Positions 1-7,897 of a stretch of 8,352 bases of DNA are shown in pieces. The position numbers were made by a program, and so were the translations under genes. Numbering within the stretch: position 1 is the stretch's first letter; each line of letters starts with the position of its first letter. The notes below the pieces were generated by a model that saw only the letters and a list, made by a program, of their open reading frames with translations, made no database searches and was not told the origin of the DNA. Origin of the DNA: Candidatus Sulfopaludibacter sp. SbA3 (lineage in GTDB: Bacteria > Acidobacteriota > Terriglobia > Bryobacterales > Bryobacteraceae); contig OKRF01000308.1 in the NCBI GenBank assembly GCA_900290315.1, positions 3,881 to 12,232 of the forward strand, given 5' to 3'.

Positions 1-352
1 TTTTGGCGAATCTTCGTGCCTGGCTCGAATTTGCCCCTTCGCGAAACCCCGACGCGTTCCCCCTATTTTCATACCCATCGTTGCCCGCGCGCGGGCACCC
101 CAACAGGCTGGAGAGCCCGCCGCCATCCAGATGGATCGCGCCCGAGTGCGCCGTGTCGCATGGCAGGATCAGGTTGAGGAGCGTCGATTGAGGCCTAACC
201 GGATCCCGTTCTCGCGGGTAACTGTCTTGCCCATTGCCGTGATTGTGTTCGATTTCTTCCTGTTCTTTCTCCTTCCTGTGCGCATCCCGTTTTTCTGATG
301 CGTCTATCCTCTCCTGCGGAAAACCACCCAACGGATCACCAGCGCGGAAATT
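1..352. other. Left flank without a convincing gene
   Basis: No reading frame here combines a credible start, a ribosome binding site and recognisable protein content. A plus-strand frame is open from base 2 to a TGA at 297-299 and would end in a hydrophobic segment, but it has no family signature. The only family-like text is on the minus strand (see the ABC-ATPase-like stretch at 113-187). I see no clear promoter for the kinase gene that follows, although it must lie here or further left. Confidence 0.5.
92..193 (-). pseudogene. Possible remnant of an ABC transporter ATP-binding subunit (Walker A region)
   Basis: Read leftward from 187, the minus strand encodes STLLNLI, seven residues, then SGAIHLDG. 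In ABC ATPases of the LolD/MacB and exporter type the end of Walker A (GKSTLLNLI) is followed by seven residues and SGxIxLDG, so the spacing matches exactly. The Walker A Gly-Lys is missing, with Pro-Gln in its place. The preceding residues are charged and unlike an ABC domain, and the similarity fades leftward. This could be a decayed fragment or a chance match. MacB-like permease systems are abundant in Solibacter-type genomes, which makes a relic plausible but does not prove it. Confidence 0.25.
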
Positions 353-2800
353 TTGACCGGCCCTGCCGTGGTAATCTGTGAAACTGTGAACCAGGAGGCA
401 TGGGCCAGCGTCGAGGCCCACTTCGACGCCCTTCGCGACCTGGGCCCCGAGCAGCGCGCCGCCGGCTTGCGAGCGATTGCCGACGAGGACGTGCGCCGCG
501 AAGTCGCCTGCCTGCTCAGCCACTTGGGGGACGGGGAAACCGTCGCTGCCGTAGTAGGCTCTGTCGCGGCCAGCCTTGAACCCGGCATTCCCGATCAGCG
601 CATCGGCCCCTACCGCCTGGTGCGCCATCTCGGCCACGGTGGCCAGGGCGCAGTCTTCGAGGCGGTCCGTGACGATGGCCGCTTCGAGCAGCGGGTGGCC
701 ATCAAGATCGTCAAATGGGACATCGATAGCGAACCGGCCCGCCGCCGCTTTCGCGACGAACGGCAGATTCTGGCCGGCCTGGAGCATCCCAACATCGCTC
801 GGCTGCTGGACGGCGGGGAAACCCGCAGCGGCGCACCTTACCTGGCGATGGAGTTCATCGACGGCCTGCCCCTGGTGCAGGCTACCGAAGGATGGACCAC
901 GCGCCGCAAGCTGGAATTGTTCCTGAAGGTGGCCGAGGCTGTGGCCGCCGCGCACCGCAAGCTGATCGTGCATCGCGATCTGAAGCCCGCCAACATCCTC
1001 GTCACCAGAGATGGCAGCCCCAAGCTGCTGGATTTCGGCATCGCCAAGCTGCTGGACGCCCAAGCCGACCGCACACTCACCGCATTCCAGGCGCTCACTC
1101 CCGAATACGCCAGCCCGGAGCAGGTACGAGGTCTGCCCATCTCCACCGCATCGGACGTTTACTCTCTGGGTGTGGTGTTGTACCAGGTGTTGACCGGCCG
1201 GAGGCCCTACCAGTTGGAGACGTCCACGCCGCTGGAGATGGATCGTGTGATCTGCCAGCAGCCGCCGGCTCCGGCCGGTCTGAATGGCGAACTGGATGCC
1301 ATTCTGGCGATGGCTCTCCGCAAAGAGCCGGAGCGCCGCTACCAGGGTGTAGAGCCGCTCGCGGAGGACATCCGCCGGTATCTGGAGCGGCGCCCGATTC
1401 TGGCGCGGCCCGACACGATCTCCTACCGCGCGCGCAAGTACGTGCGGCGCCACTGGATTGGCCTTTTGGCGGCGGCCATCGCGCTCGGCGGAATTCTTGG
1501 CGGCGCCGGAGTCGCTGTGTACCAGGCGCGGCGTGCACAGCGGGAGTTCAACCAGGTGCGGCAACTTGCCAATCGCTTCCTGTTCGATTTCGACAATGAG
1601 ATCTCTACGATTCCAGGCACCGTCAAGGCTCGCGAGATGATTGTCTCGACGGCGCTCGACTATCTGAACCGCCTCGCCGGCGAGGCGTCCGGGGACCCCG
1701 GCCTGAAGTGGGAACTGGCGGTTGCGTTTGGCAAAGTCGCGTCTGTCCAGGGATCCATGTCGACCCCCAGCCTGCGGCGGCCTCGCGATGGAACCGTTTC
1801 CTACGGCCGGGCGTTCGCTTTAGCCCGCCCACTGGCGGACGGCCACCTGCTGAACGTGCAACACAGTATGCTCGTGCAGGCCGAGACGATGGACCGTTAT
1901 CTGAAAGACTTCGCGGTAGCGAAGCGATTGGGCCAGGAAGCCATCGACAGAAGCACCAGTCTTTCGTTGAACTACCGGGGCGGCGCGTTGGGAGAAATGG
2001 CGAATACGCTGGGAATCTCCGGGGACCTGGCTGGCAGCTTGGACGTGTTTCAGCGGCTGGTTCCCCTTTATCGCGAAGCAGTGCAGCGGGAGCCGTCTCT
2101 TGGCAATCGCAGGTTGCTCGGGGTGGCCCTGACGAATATGGGCGTTGCATGCCACAGATTGACTCTCTTTGCTGAGGCCAACGCCGGCCACACGGAAGCC
2201 CTCACCATTTTTCGCTCGTTGGCAGCCGAGCGTCCTGGCAGCATGAAACAAGAACTTTTTACCGCCCTGACCCGATTGGGAGATGTCGCGGGCGCCGGGG
2301 ACCGCCCCAGCCTGGGAGACAGCGCCGCAGCCGCCGATTATTACGAACAGGCGATTGCCGCCCTGGAGCCTTTGCTGGCCGCCGATCCAAAGGACCATCT
2401 CTCTCGCAACGACACCGCACTGGTCCACGAGAAGATCGCTCGCGCACTTTATGAGGTGGACCCTGGCCGAGCCATTCTGCACTCCATTCAGGCAGCCGAG
2501 TTGCTGGATGCCGTAGCGCCGGACGATTTCGATTCTCGCGCCGCGGCGCGGATATCCGAAGCCGAGGCGCATCGCGTACTCGGAGAGTTCGCGGCCGCCG
2601 AGCGCCTGCTGATCGCCGCGGGAAACGTCCTGAAAGCTCCCGCGGGTGAAGCGCAAAAGCCGAGTTGGATTGGGCGTGGGGGCACCTGGAAAGCGCGCGC
2701 CGGCAGCAGGAGAAGGCTGCTGGTTGGATGGCTAAGGCGATTTCGGTGGAAGAGCAGGTTTTTCAAAATGCGAGCACGCCCACCAACGCCTGGATGCTGA
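353..2800 (+). CDS. Membrane Ser/Thr protein kinase (PknB type) with C-terminal TPR-like region, frameshifted near its end
   Basis: Eukaryotic-type Ser/Thr kinase that phosphorylates proteins on the cytoplasmic side of the membrane. Numbering from the TTG at 353: glycine loop GHGGQGAV at 94-101, catalytic Lys118 in VAIK, alpha-C Glu136, HRDLKPAN with Asp209 and Asn214, DFG at 227-229, and YASPE near 252-256 as the APE equivalent. All catalytic residues are present, so the kinase should be active. One hydrophobic helix lies at about 368-390. The helical, TPR-like remainder should lie outside the cytoplasm, a layout common in acidobacterial kinases. The start is uncertain: GTG at 386 gives a more typical N-terminus (NQEAWASVEAHFDAL), and neither start has a clear Shine-Dalgarno. 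After about residue 768 the frame becomes Arg/Trp/Pro-rich and unlike the rest. The natural C-terminus continues in the frame ending at 2961. Target and signal are unknown. Confidence 0.9.
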   Translation: MTGPAVVICETVNQEAWASVEAHFDALRDLGPEQRAAGLRAIADEDVRREVACLLSHLGDGETVAAVVGSVAASLEPGIPDQRIGPYRLVRHLGHGGQGAVFEAVRDDGRFEQRVAIKIVKWDIDSEPARRRFRDERQILAGLEHPNIARLLDGGETRSGAPYLAMEFIDGLPLVQATEGWTTRRKLELFLKVAEAVAAAHRKLIVHRDLKPANILVTRDGSPKLLDFGIAKLLDAQADRTLTAFQALTPEYASPEQVRGLPISTASDVYSLGVVLYQVLTGRRPYQLETSTPLEMDRVICQQPPAPAGLNGELDAILAMALRKEPERRYQGVEPLAEDIRRYLERRPILARPDTISYRARKYVRRHWIGLLAAAIALGGILGGAGVAVYQARRAQREFNQVRQLANRFLFDFDNEISTIPGTVKAREMIVSTALDYLNRLAGEASGDPGLKWELAVAFGKVASVQGSMSTPSLRRPRDGTVSYGRAFALARPLADGHLLNVQHSMLVQAETMDRYLKDFAVAKRLGQEAIDRSTSLSLNYRGGALGEMANTLGISGDLAGSLDVFQRLVPLYREAVQREPSLGNRRLLGVALTNMGVACHRLTLFAEANAGHTEALTIFRSLAAERPGSMKQELFTALTRLGDVAGAGDRPSLGDSAAAADYYEQAIAALEPLLAADPKDHLSRNDTALVHEKIARALYEVDPGRAILHSIQAAELLDAVAPDDFDSRAAARISEAEAHRVLGEFAAAERLLIAAGNVLKAPAGEAQKPSWIGRGGTWKARAGSRRRLLVGWLRRFRWKSRFFKMRARPPTPGC

Positions 2801-2961
2801 CGCGCATGCTGCAATTCGGTGCTGCGGTCACCTCCGAATCGTGGCTATCTCTCCGCCGCCGCAGCGTGGACATCTGGAGCGATCAGGTCCGCCGTTTTCC
2901 AGGACACCCCTGGATCGAGCAGCGATTGGCCGAAGCGCAGTCGGCTCTGGCGCATCGCTGA
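2650..2961 (+). pseudogene. Displaced C-terminal part of the kinase (out of frame by one base)
   Basis: This frame continues the helical TPR-like protein: from 2650 it reads SAKAELDWAWGHLESARRQ and ends in RLAEAQSALAHR before a TGA at 2959-2961. It has a TGA at 2647-2649, so the two frames must join between about 2650 and 2662. Adding one A to the AAAA run at 2655-2658 gives a smooth junction, EAQKAELDWAWGHLE. The joined protein would be about 858 residues from the GTG at 386, or 869 from the TTG at 353. The piece has no ribosome binding site of its own and is best treated as the tail of the kinase. The cause may be a real one-base deletion or a homopolymer sequencing error. Confidence 0.8.
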
Positions 2962-2973
2962 GTGGGGAAGTCA

Positions 2974-2990
2974 GCGCCCGCGGAGGGCGC
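2974..2990 (+). other. Small GC hairpin just after the kinase stop
   Basis: GCGCCC and GGGCGC form a perfect 6-bp stem around a 5-base loop, 12 bases after the TGA of the kinase tail. No T run follows, so it is a weak candidate for a transcript 3' end. The hairpin at 3143-3177 is the better terminator. Confidence 0.25.
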
Positions 2991-3142
2991 GGCCACCCCT
3001 ATGCCGATCATCAGATTCTATCGGACCCAGGCAAGACTGCGCCCTTGCACCTTTCTGCTACGGCTCGATGTTCCCGGCGTCACGGCTTGACGGCATCAGC
3101 AGGTCGAGCGACTCCCCTTCGTCGATTCCCGCGAAACTTCAT

Positions 3143-3177
3143 GAAAAACCGGCGGTTGGTAGCGCCGGCGGTTTTTC
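3143..3177. terminator. Probable bidirectional rho-independent terminator
   Basis: A 6-bp stem CCGGCG/CGCCGG with an 8-base loop is flanked by AAAAA on the left and TTTTT on the right. The A and T tracts can pair to lengthen the stem with a small bulge (CGG at 3169-3171). It lies between the convergent ends of the kinase (+) and the VOC gene (-), and provides a T tract in both directions. This is the expected place and form for a shared terminator. Confidence 0.7.
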
Positions 3178-3211
3178 GACCCTGTCGTCTTCGCTGAAGC
3201 GCCTGCCAGCC

Positions 3212-3628
3212 TCATTGCTGCTGACTACGCTCGTGGAGAAGCATCCAGGACGTGCCGAACTTGTCCCGGAGCATGGCAAAGCGGAAGGCGAAAAATGTCT
3301 CTTGCATCGGCATGAAGATCTCGCCGCCATCCGAGAGCACGCCATATATGCGTTCCGCTTCTTCTATGCTACCCACCAGGAGTGAAAGATAGGCGCTGCG
3401 CGTCGCTTGAAAACGATCCGGCGGAATGTCCGCCCCCATGAGCTCCGTCTCTCCGATGTGCAGCCGGGCGTGCAAAATGGCGTCCTTCCATTCGGGTGGA
3501 ACGCTATCCGCATTCGGCTGTTGGCCGTGGGTCACCATCATGGTGATTTGCGCCCCCAGATGCTGTTCGTAAAAACGGAATGCCTGCCGGCAGTTGCCAC
3601 CATAGTTCAGATAGGTATATAGCTTCAT
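3212..3628 (-). CDS. VOC-family protein, PhnB/YjdN-like (glyoxalase/bleomycin-resistance fold)
   Basis: A 138-residue protein of the vicinal-oxygen-chelate superfamily, in the branch with E. coli YjdN (PhnB). Members are small cytoplasmic proteins that usually dimerise and often bind a metal. The substrate is generally unknown, so no reaction is claimed. Signatures are the N-terminal NYGGNCRQAFRFYEQHLGA (residues 8-26), which matches the GNCRQALEFY pattern of the family, LHIGETELMGADIP in the middle (56-69) and the C-terminal FAFRFAMLRDKFGTSWML (113-130). Length and both halves are complete, and the ATG at 3626-3628 begins at the usual first beta strand. The Shine-Dalgarno is weak. It is transcribed alone, toward the kinase. 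Older names tying PhnB to phosphonate metabolism should not be carried over. Confidence 0.88.
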   Translation of the reverse strand: MKLYTYLNYGGNCRQAFRFYEQHLGAQITMMVTHGQQPNADSVPPEWKDAILHARLHIGETELMGADIPPDRFQATRSAYLSLLVGSIEEAERIYGVLSDGGEIFMPMQETFFAFRFAMLRDKFGTSWMLLHERSQQQ

Positions 3629-3664
3629 AAAGTCGTTTCTGTTTCGGATGTTTCAGATGCAATA

Positions 3665-3670
3665 ATTGTA
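3665..3670 (-). promoter_or_regulatory. Possible -10 element for the VOC gene
   Basis: On the minus strand TACAAT, one mismatch from TATAAT, lies about 37 bases before the VOC start codon in an AT-richer patch. No good -35 box is visible 16-18 bases upstream, so this is a weak assignment. Three GTTTC repeats (plus strand at 3635, 3641 and 3650) lie between it and the start. Confidence 0.3.
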
Positions 3671-3702
3671 CCCTCGCTTGGTCTTCCCTCTGGGGGAACT
3701 GA

Positions 3703-3917
3703 GGAGATGCGATTGGTCTGAGGCGCAGCGCTTGCGGCGCATTCGGCCAGCCGGCGGACGCGGCCCCGGCCTCCGAGGTGGCATCGGTCAAGCTGACGCC
3801 ATCGGGCCCGGCGAATGGCCCGGACGGGGACGGGAAATCTTCACCCAACGCCCTCCGGAGTGACCATGCAGAACCGGCACCTGAAGACGGTGGTGCCGTG
3901 GGCCAGGACCCCTAATC
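3703..3917 (+). pseudogene. Frameshifted N-terminal remnant of a TIGR03435-type acidobacterial protein
   Basis: A frame open from 3703 reads CGAFGQPADAAPASEVASVK followed by LTPSG. This resembles a signal-peptide end followed by the FEVASVKP motif that opens mature TIGR03435 proteins. The text then continues one frame over, from about 3845: PTPSGVTMQNRHLKTVVPWA, the next conserved block of that family (GVTMQN, LK, WAY), before a stop at 3917-3919. An ATG at 3707 starts MRLV and then stops, which suggests another shift near 3718. A purine-rich GGGGGA at 3692-3697 could be its old ribosome binding site. The C-terminal two thirds of the family domain is absent. The family is exported and of unknown function, mainly known from Acidobacteria. 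The relic is not expected to make a product. Confidence 0.65.
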
Positions 3918-3930
3918 CCCCCTAATCCCA
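3911..3930 (+). repeat. Two-copy 10-bp tandem repeat
   Basis: CCTAATCCCC is followed at once by CCTAATCCCA. The repeat marks the point where the TIGR03435 similarity stops, so it may sit at a rearrangement joint. It is short enough that chance cannot be excluded. Confidence 0.4.
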
Positions 3931-3961
3931 ACGCTGTTCACTTAACGGGGCACGTCGCACA

Positions 3962-3991
3962 CCGGCATCGGGAATTCCGGAAGCATGCCGG
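3962..3991 (-). terminator. Hairpin after the hydrolase stop, possible transcript end
   Basis: CCGGCAT and ATGCCGG form a perfect 7-bp stem directly downstream of the hydrolase stop codon in the minus direction. The 16-base interior includes a GGAATTCC palindrome. No T run follows, so it is a terminator candidate by position rather than by full form. Confidence 0.3.
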
Positions 3992-3992
3992 G

Positions 3993-4745
3993 TCAACGGG
4001 CAGCCTGGATCCGGCTAGCTTCCACAAGTTGCCGGACGGCCTCGATCACCCACGCGGGCCGGTAAAGATGTATCTCGTGGCCGCTCGCAAGCCTGACATA
4101 CTGCCCGTTTTTCGAAAGCGTTGCTTGGGCTACCTTCTGCATCTTCTTCTCCAAATCTCGCGGGTTGGTCTGCTCAGCCAGCTTCCGTTGACCAGCCACC
4201 GTCCGGGGACTCTCGTCAGCGATTAGCACGATCAGTGGCTTTTCACCGAGCGGAGGCTCGACACCCTGCTGATCCTCGAAAAGCTGTTGGAACTCTTCAG
4301 CCGCAAACGGATTGTTCGCCTTGAGCCTCAACGGATTGATATGGGACCGGAACCAGACATCGAGAGCTTGAAGATCTGCTGGCAAGCGATCATGCGGACT
4401 ATAGCTCTTCGTGATCGCGCGAGACTTGCTTCGTTCGTATCGCTCCTGCTCTTCGGCCGTGAGTGGTCCAGGTGGACTGGACCGCATCGTCTGGACTGGC
4501 GGAACCGGCCTGCCTTTCGACTCCTCGCGAACCCGGTAGTCGACAATTTTTCCGTCCACCAGGCGTCCCATGACGGTATCCGCGTCAGTAGCATCGACAA
4601 GCGCCATTCCCGCAACATCGGCCGGAAACTCGCGGTTAAAGATGCGAGCCAGTGGTCCGCCCGCGCTCGCGCCGACCAAGATGTATGGGCCCTGCACTCC
4701 TCCCCGCGTTAGCAACAGACGCAGTTCGTGGGCATCCTGCTTCAT
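3993..4745 (-). CDS. N-terminally truncated alpha/beta hydrolase
   Basis: Alpha/beta-hydrolase-fold protein (Abhydrolase_6 type, small-molecule esterase or related; substrate unknown). The nucleophile elbow GASAGG holds Ser27 after strand YILV, and the C-terminal SGHEIHL holds catalytic His223 (numbered from the ATG at 4745). The acid may be Asp177 in LIADES, but this is uncertain. The reading frame continues upstream of the ATG to 4820 with family text, SYDKAFEAWSDPGPLPRT, which matches the usual SYDRAGxGWSDPGP block. It then hits a TAG at 4821-4823, right at the end of pgm. The first strands and the oxyanion loop (roughly 80-100 residues in normal members) are gone, and the ATG has no Shine-Dalgarno. 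The rest is undamaged, so the loss looks recent. An active enzyme is unlikely. It could be transcribed by read-through from pgm. Confidence 0.75.
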   Translation of the reverse strand: MKQDAHELRLLLTRGGVQGPYILVGASAGGPLARIFNREFPADVAGMALVDATDADTVMGRLVDGKIVDYRVREESKGRPVPPVQTMRSSPPGPLTAEEQERYERSKSRAITKSYSPHDRLPADLQALDVWFRSHINPLRLKANNPFAAEEFQQLFEDQQGVEPPLGEKPLIVLIADESPRTVAGQRKLAEQTNPRDLEKKMQKVAQATLSKNGQYVRLASGHEIHLYRPAWVIEAVRQLVEASRIQAAR

Positions 4746-4815
4746 GGTTCGAGGAAGAGGACCGGGATCACTCCAGGCCTCGAAGGCTTTGTCGTACGAG
4801 CACGCGTGAAACGCG

Positions 4816-6450
<1,635 letters not shown>

Positions 6451-6485
6451 CGCAAAGAATAAGGTAGCACCTCGGCAGAAAACCC

Positions 6486-6544
6486 GTCAGCCTGATCCGA
6501 GCGATTTATCGCAGATTGCTATTAATCGCGCGGATCAGGCTGAC
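6486..6544. repeat. 24-bp imperfect inverted repeat in the divergent intergenic region
   Basis: The outer 14 bases are perfect (GTCAGCCTGATCCG at 6486-6499 against CGGATCAGGCTGAC at 6531-6544). Pairing continues inward with two mismatches to 6509/6521, leaving an 11-base loop. On the minus strand, toward pgm, the stem is followed by GGGTTTTCT, which is terminator- or attenuator-like. On the plus strand it is followed by CGATTTAATT with no clean T run. It may be an operator for the divergent genes, a pgm leader attenuator, or a dispersed REP-like element. The sequence alone does not decide. Confidence 0.8.
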
Positions 6545-6647
6545 CGATTTAATTCCACAACTTTTTGTGAGCATTCGGCGTCAAAGCTGGAAGGAAACCT
6601 GCTCGAGCGGCATTGCACTAACAGCCGCGCTCAACGGCGCGACAGAA

Positions 6648-6653
6648 GAGGGA
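6648..6653 (+). promoter_or_regulatory. Shine-Dalgarno of the first QW-repeat gene
   Basis: GAGGGA lies five bases before the ATG at 6659 and supports that start over later in-frame starts. No convincing -35/-10 pair is visible in 6545-6640. Confidence 0.6.
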
Positions 6654-6658
6654 CGATC

Positions 6659-7897
6659 ATGAGATCCAAGAGGATGCGTGTGCTCGTAACCGGCATAGCT
6701 GCTGCTGTAATTGGCATCTACGCTGAAAACGGATTTTCCGATGAGAAGGACAGCGCGAAGGACGATCCCGTGCAGATCGCTGTCGCGAAAGGCTTGCAGT
6801 GGTTGGTCTCGGTGCAAGGGAAGAACGGCGGATGGGGACAGGACGGAGGGGAAACTTCCTATGTCCGCCAGGGTGAGCGGCTGGAGTCCGGCGGGAACGA
6901 CGTGGCCAACACCGCGGTGGTCGCTGAGGCCTTGCTGCACACCGGCACGACGGCGACGCGCGGCGAGTATCGCGCGGCGTTGCAGGGCGCGGTGGAATTC
7001 ATCCTCGAGCATGTCGAACAGAGTCCTGCCGAGGGACTCGCCGTCACCGACCTGCAAGGGACGCAGATTCAGCGCAAGCTGGGCCCGTACATCGATACGT
7101 TCCTGACTTCCAAGCTGCTGGCGGAGATGGATGGCACGATGCCCGATGTGAAGGCGAATGCACGAGTCCGGCAGGATCTGCAGAAGTGCGTGGCCAAGAT
7201 CGAAAAGGCGCAGCTCAAGGATGGTAGCTGGAACTTGTCGGGTGGCTGGGCGCCGATACTGGGCACCTCCATGGCGTCGCAGAGCCTGTTCCTCGCGCAG
7301 GCGAAGGGCGCGGTGAACGCCCAGATGGCGATGGACCGCGTGAGAACGTACACGGTGGCGACCGCCGCGATGCCGGTTGCTCCTCCCTCCGGCGTCGCTG
7401 GCGGAGCCATGGGTGGCATCATCGGTGGCGTCCCGAGCGGTACGGCCGGCGGCGTAGGCGGGCGCGTCACTTCTGCCAGCGAGAGCGTGGAAGTTACTGC
7501 CGCGGCGGCAGGTGTGCCCCTTTACAAGACGGCGCAGGAACTGGAACAGCTCAGCCGCACCGATGAAGACCGCCAGAAAAACGCGAAGCAGATCAAAGAC
7601 ATCACCGGGCAGCTTTCCGATGCGCGGTTCGTCACCGGATTCGGCTCCATCGGCGGCGAGGAGTTCTTCTCATATTTGAACATCAGCGAGAGCCTGCGCC
7701 GCACGGGCGGAGCCGAATGGAAGAAATGGAACGGGGAAATGACGGCCAAACTACTCAAGCTGCAGAACGAGGATGGCACCTGGGCCGGGCATCATTGCAT
7801 CACGGGCCGGGTGGCCGTGACCAGCGCAGCGATCCTGCTGCTGACCGCGGACCGGGAACCGGCACCCGCAGTTCAGACGACCCTGACTAAGCGCTGA
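6659..7897 (+). CDS. Secreted prenyltransferase/squalene-cyclase-repeat (QW motif) protein with a glycine-rich insert
   Basis: A 412-residue protein of the terpenoid-cyclase alpha/alpha-toroid fold. The N-terminus (KRMR, hydrophobic 8-20, then a polar stretch from about 28) looks like a Sec signal peptide, so it should act outside the cytoplasm. Three perfect QxxxGxW motifs are seen: QGKNGGW (53-59), QLKDGSW (185-191) and QNEDGTW (369-375). The last is followed by AGHHCITGRVAVTSA, a block I recall from similar uncharacterised proteins. Residues 244-269 are a Gly/Ala/Pro-rich stretch that interrupts the repeats. A charged, likely helical segment (about 290-320) follows. There is no DxDD motif, so true squalene-hopene cyclase activity is not supported, and the protein is much shorter than SHC (about 630 residues). 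The stop overlaps the start of a second QW protein, which implies shared translation. Substrate or partner unknown. Confidence 0.8.
   Translation: MRSKRMRVLVTGIAAAVIGIYAENGFSDEKDSAKDDPVQIAVAKGLQWLVSVQGKNGGWGQDGGETSYVRQGERLESGGNDVANTAVVAEALLHTGTTATRGEYRAALQGAVEFILEHVEQSPAEGLAVTDLQGTQIQRKLGPYIDTFLTSKLLAEMDGTMPDVKANARVRQDLQKCVAKIEKAQLKDGSWNLSGGWAPILGTSMASQSLFLAQAKGAVNAQMAMDRVRTYTVATAAMPVAPPSGVAGGAMGGIIGGVPSGTAGGVGGRVTSASESVEVTAAAAGVPLYKTAQELEQLSRTDEDRQKNAKQIKDITGQLSDARFVTGFGSIGGEEFFSYLNISESLRRTGGAEWKKWNGEMTAKLLKLQNEDGTWAGHHCITGRVAVTSAAILLLTADREPAPAVQTTLTKR

Noticed and set aside
2..299. Plus-strand open frame ending in a hydrophobic segment (VIVFDFFLFFLL) with a stop at 297-299
   Set aside because: There is no recognisable family and no supported start or ribosome binding site, and codon choice is mixed. 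The opposite strand is equally open, so the openness is not informative.
892..1599. Long plus-strand frame inside the kinase gene (235 codons)
   Set aside because: It overlaps the catalytic kinase domain in another frame, is rich in Arg/Gly/Ala/His as expected of a shadow frame in GC-rich coding DNA, and has no domain.
1820..2656. Minus-strand frame of 278 codons opposite the kinase C-terminal region
   Set aside because: It is antisense to coherent TPR-like coding sequence and has no motif or promoter. Such frames are usual opposite high-GC genes.
2650..2662. Programmed -1 ribosomal frameshifting in the kinase gene
   Set aside because: GCG CAA AAG is not a proper X XXY YYZ slippery heptamer, and I see no obvious stimulatory structure right after it. 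A missing A is the simpler explanation.
3666..3863. Plus-strand 65-codon frame over the TIGR03435 relic
   Set aside because: It runs in the third frame, not the two that carry family-like text, starts at a TTG inside the VOC promoter region, and is Arg/Gly-rich noise.
6614..6645. Short CGCGC...GCGCG pairing before the first QW gene
   Set aside because: Only 5 bp of GC-only stem in GC-rich DNA, so it is not distinguishable from chance.
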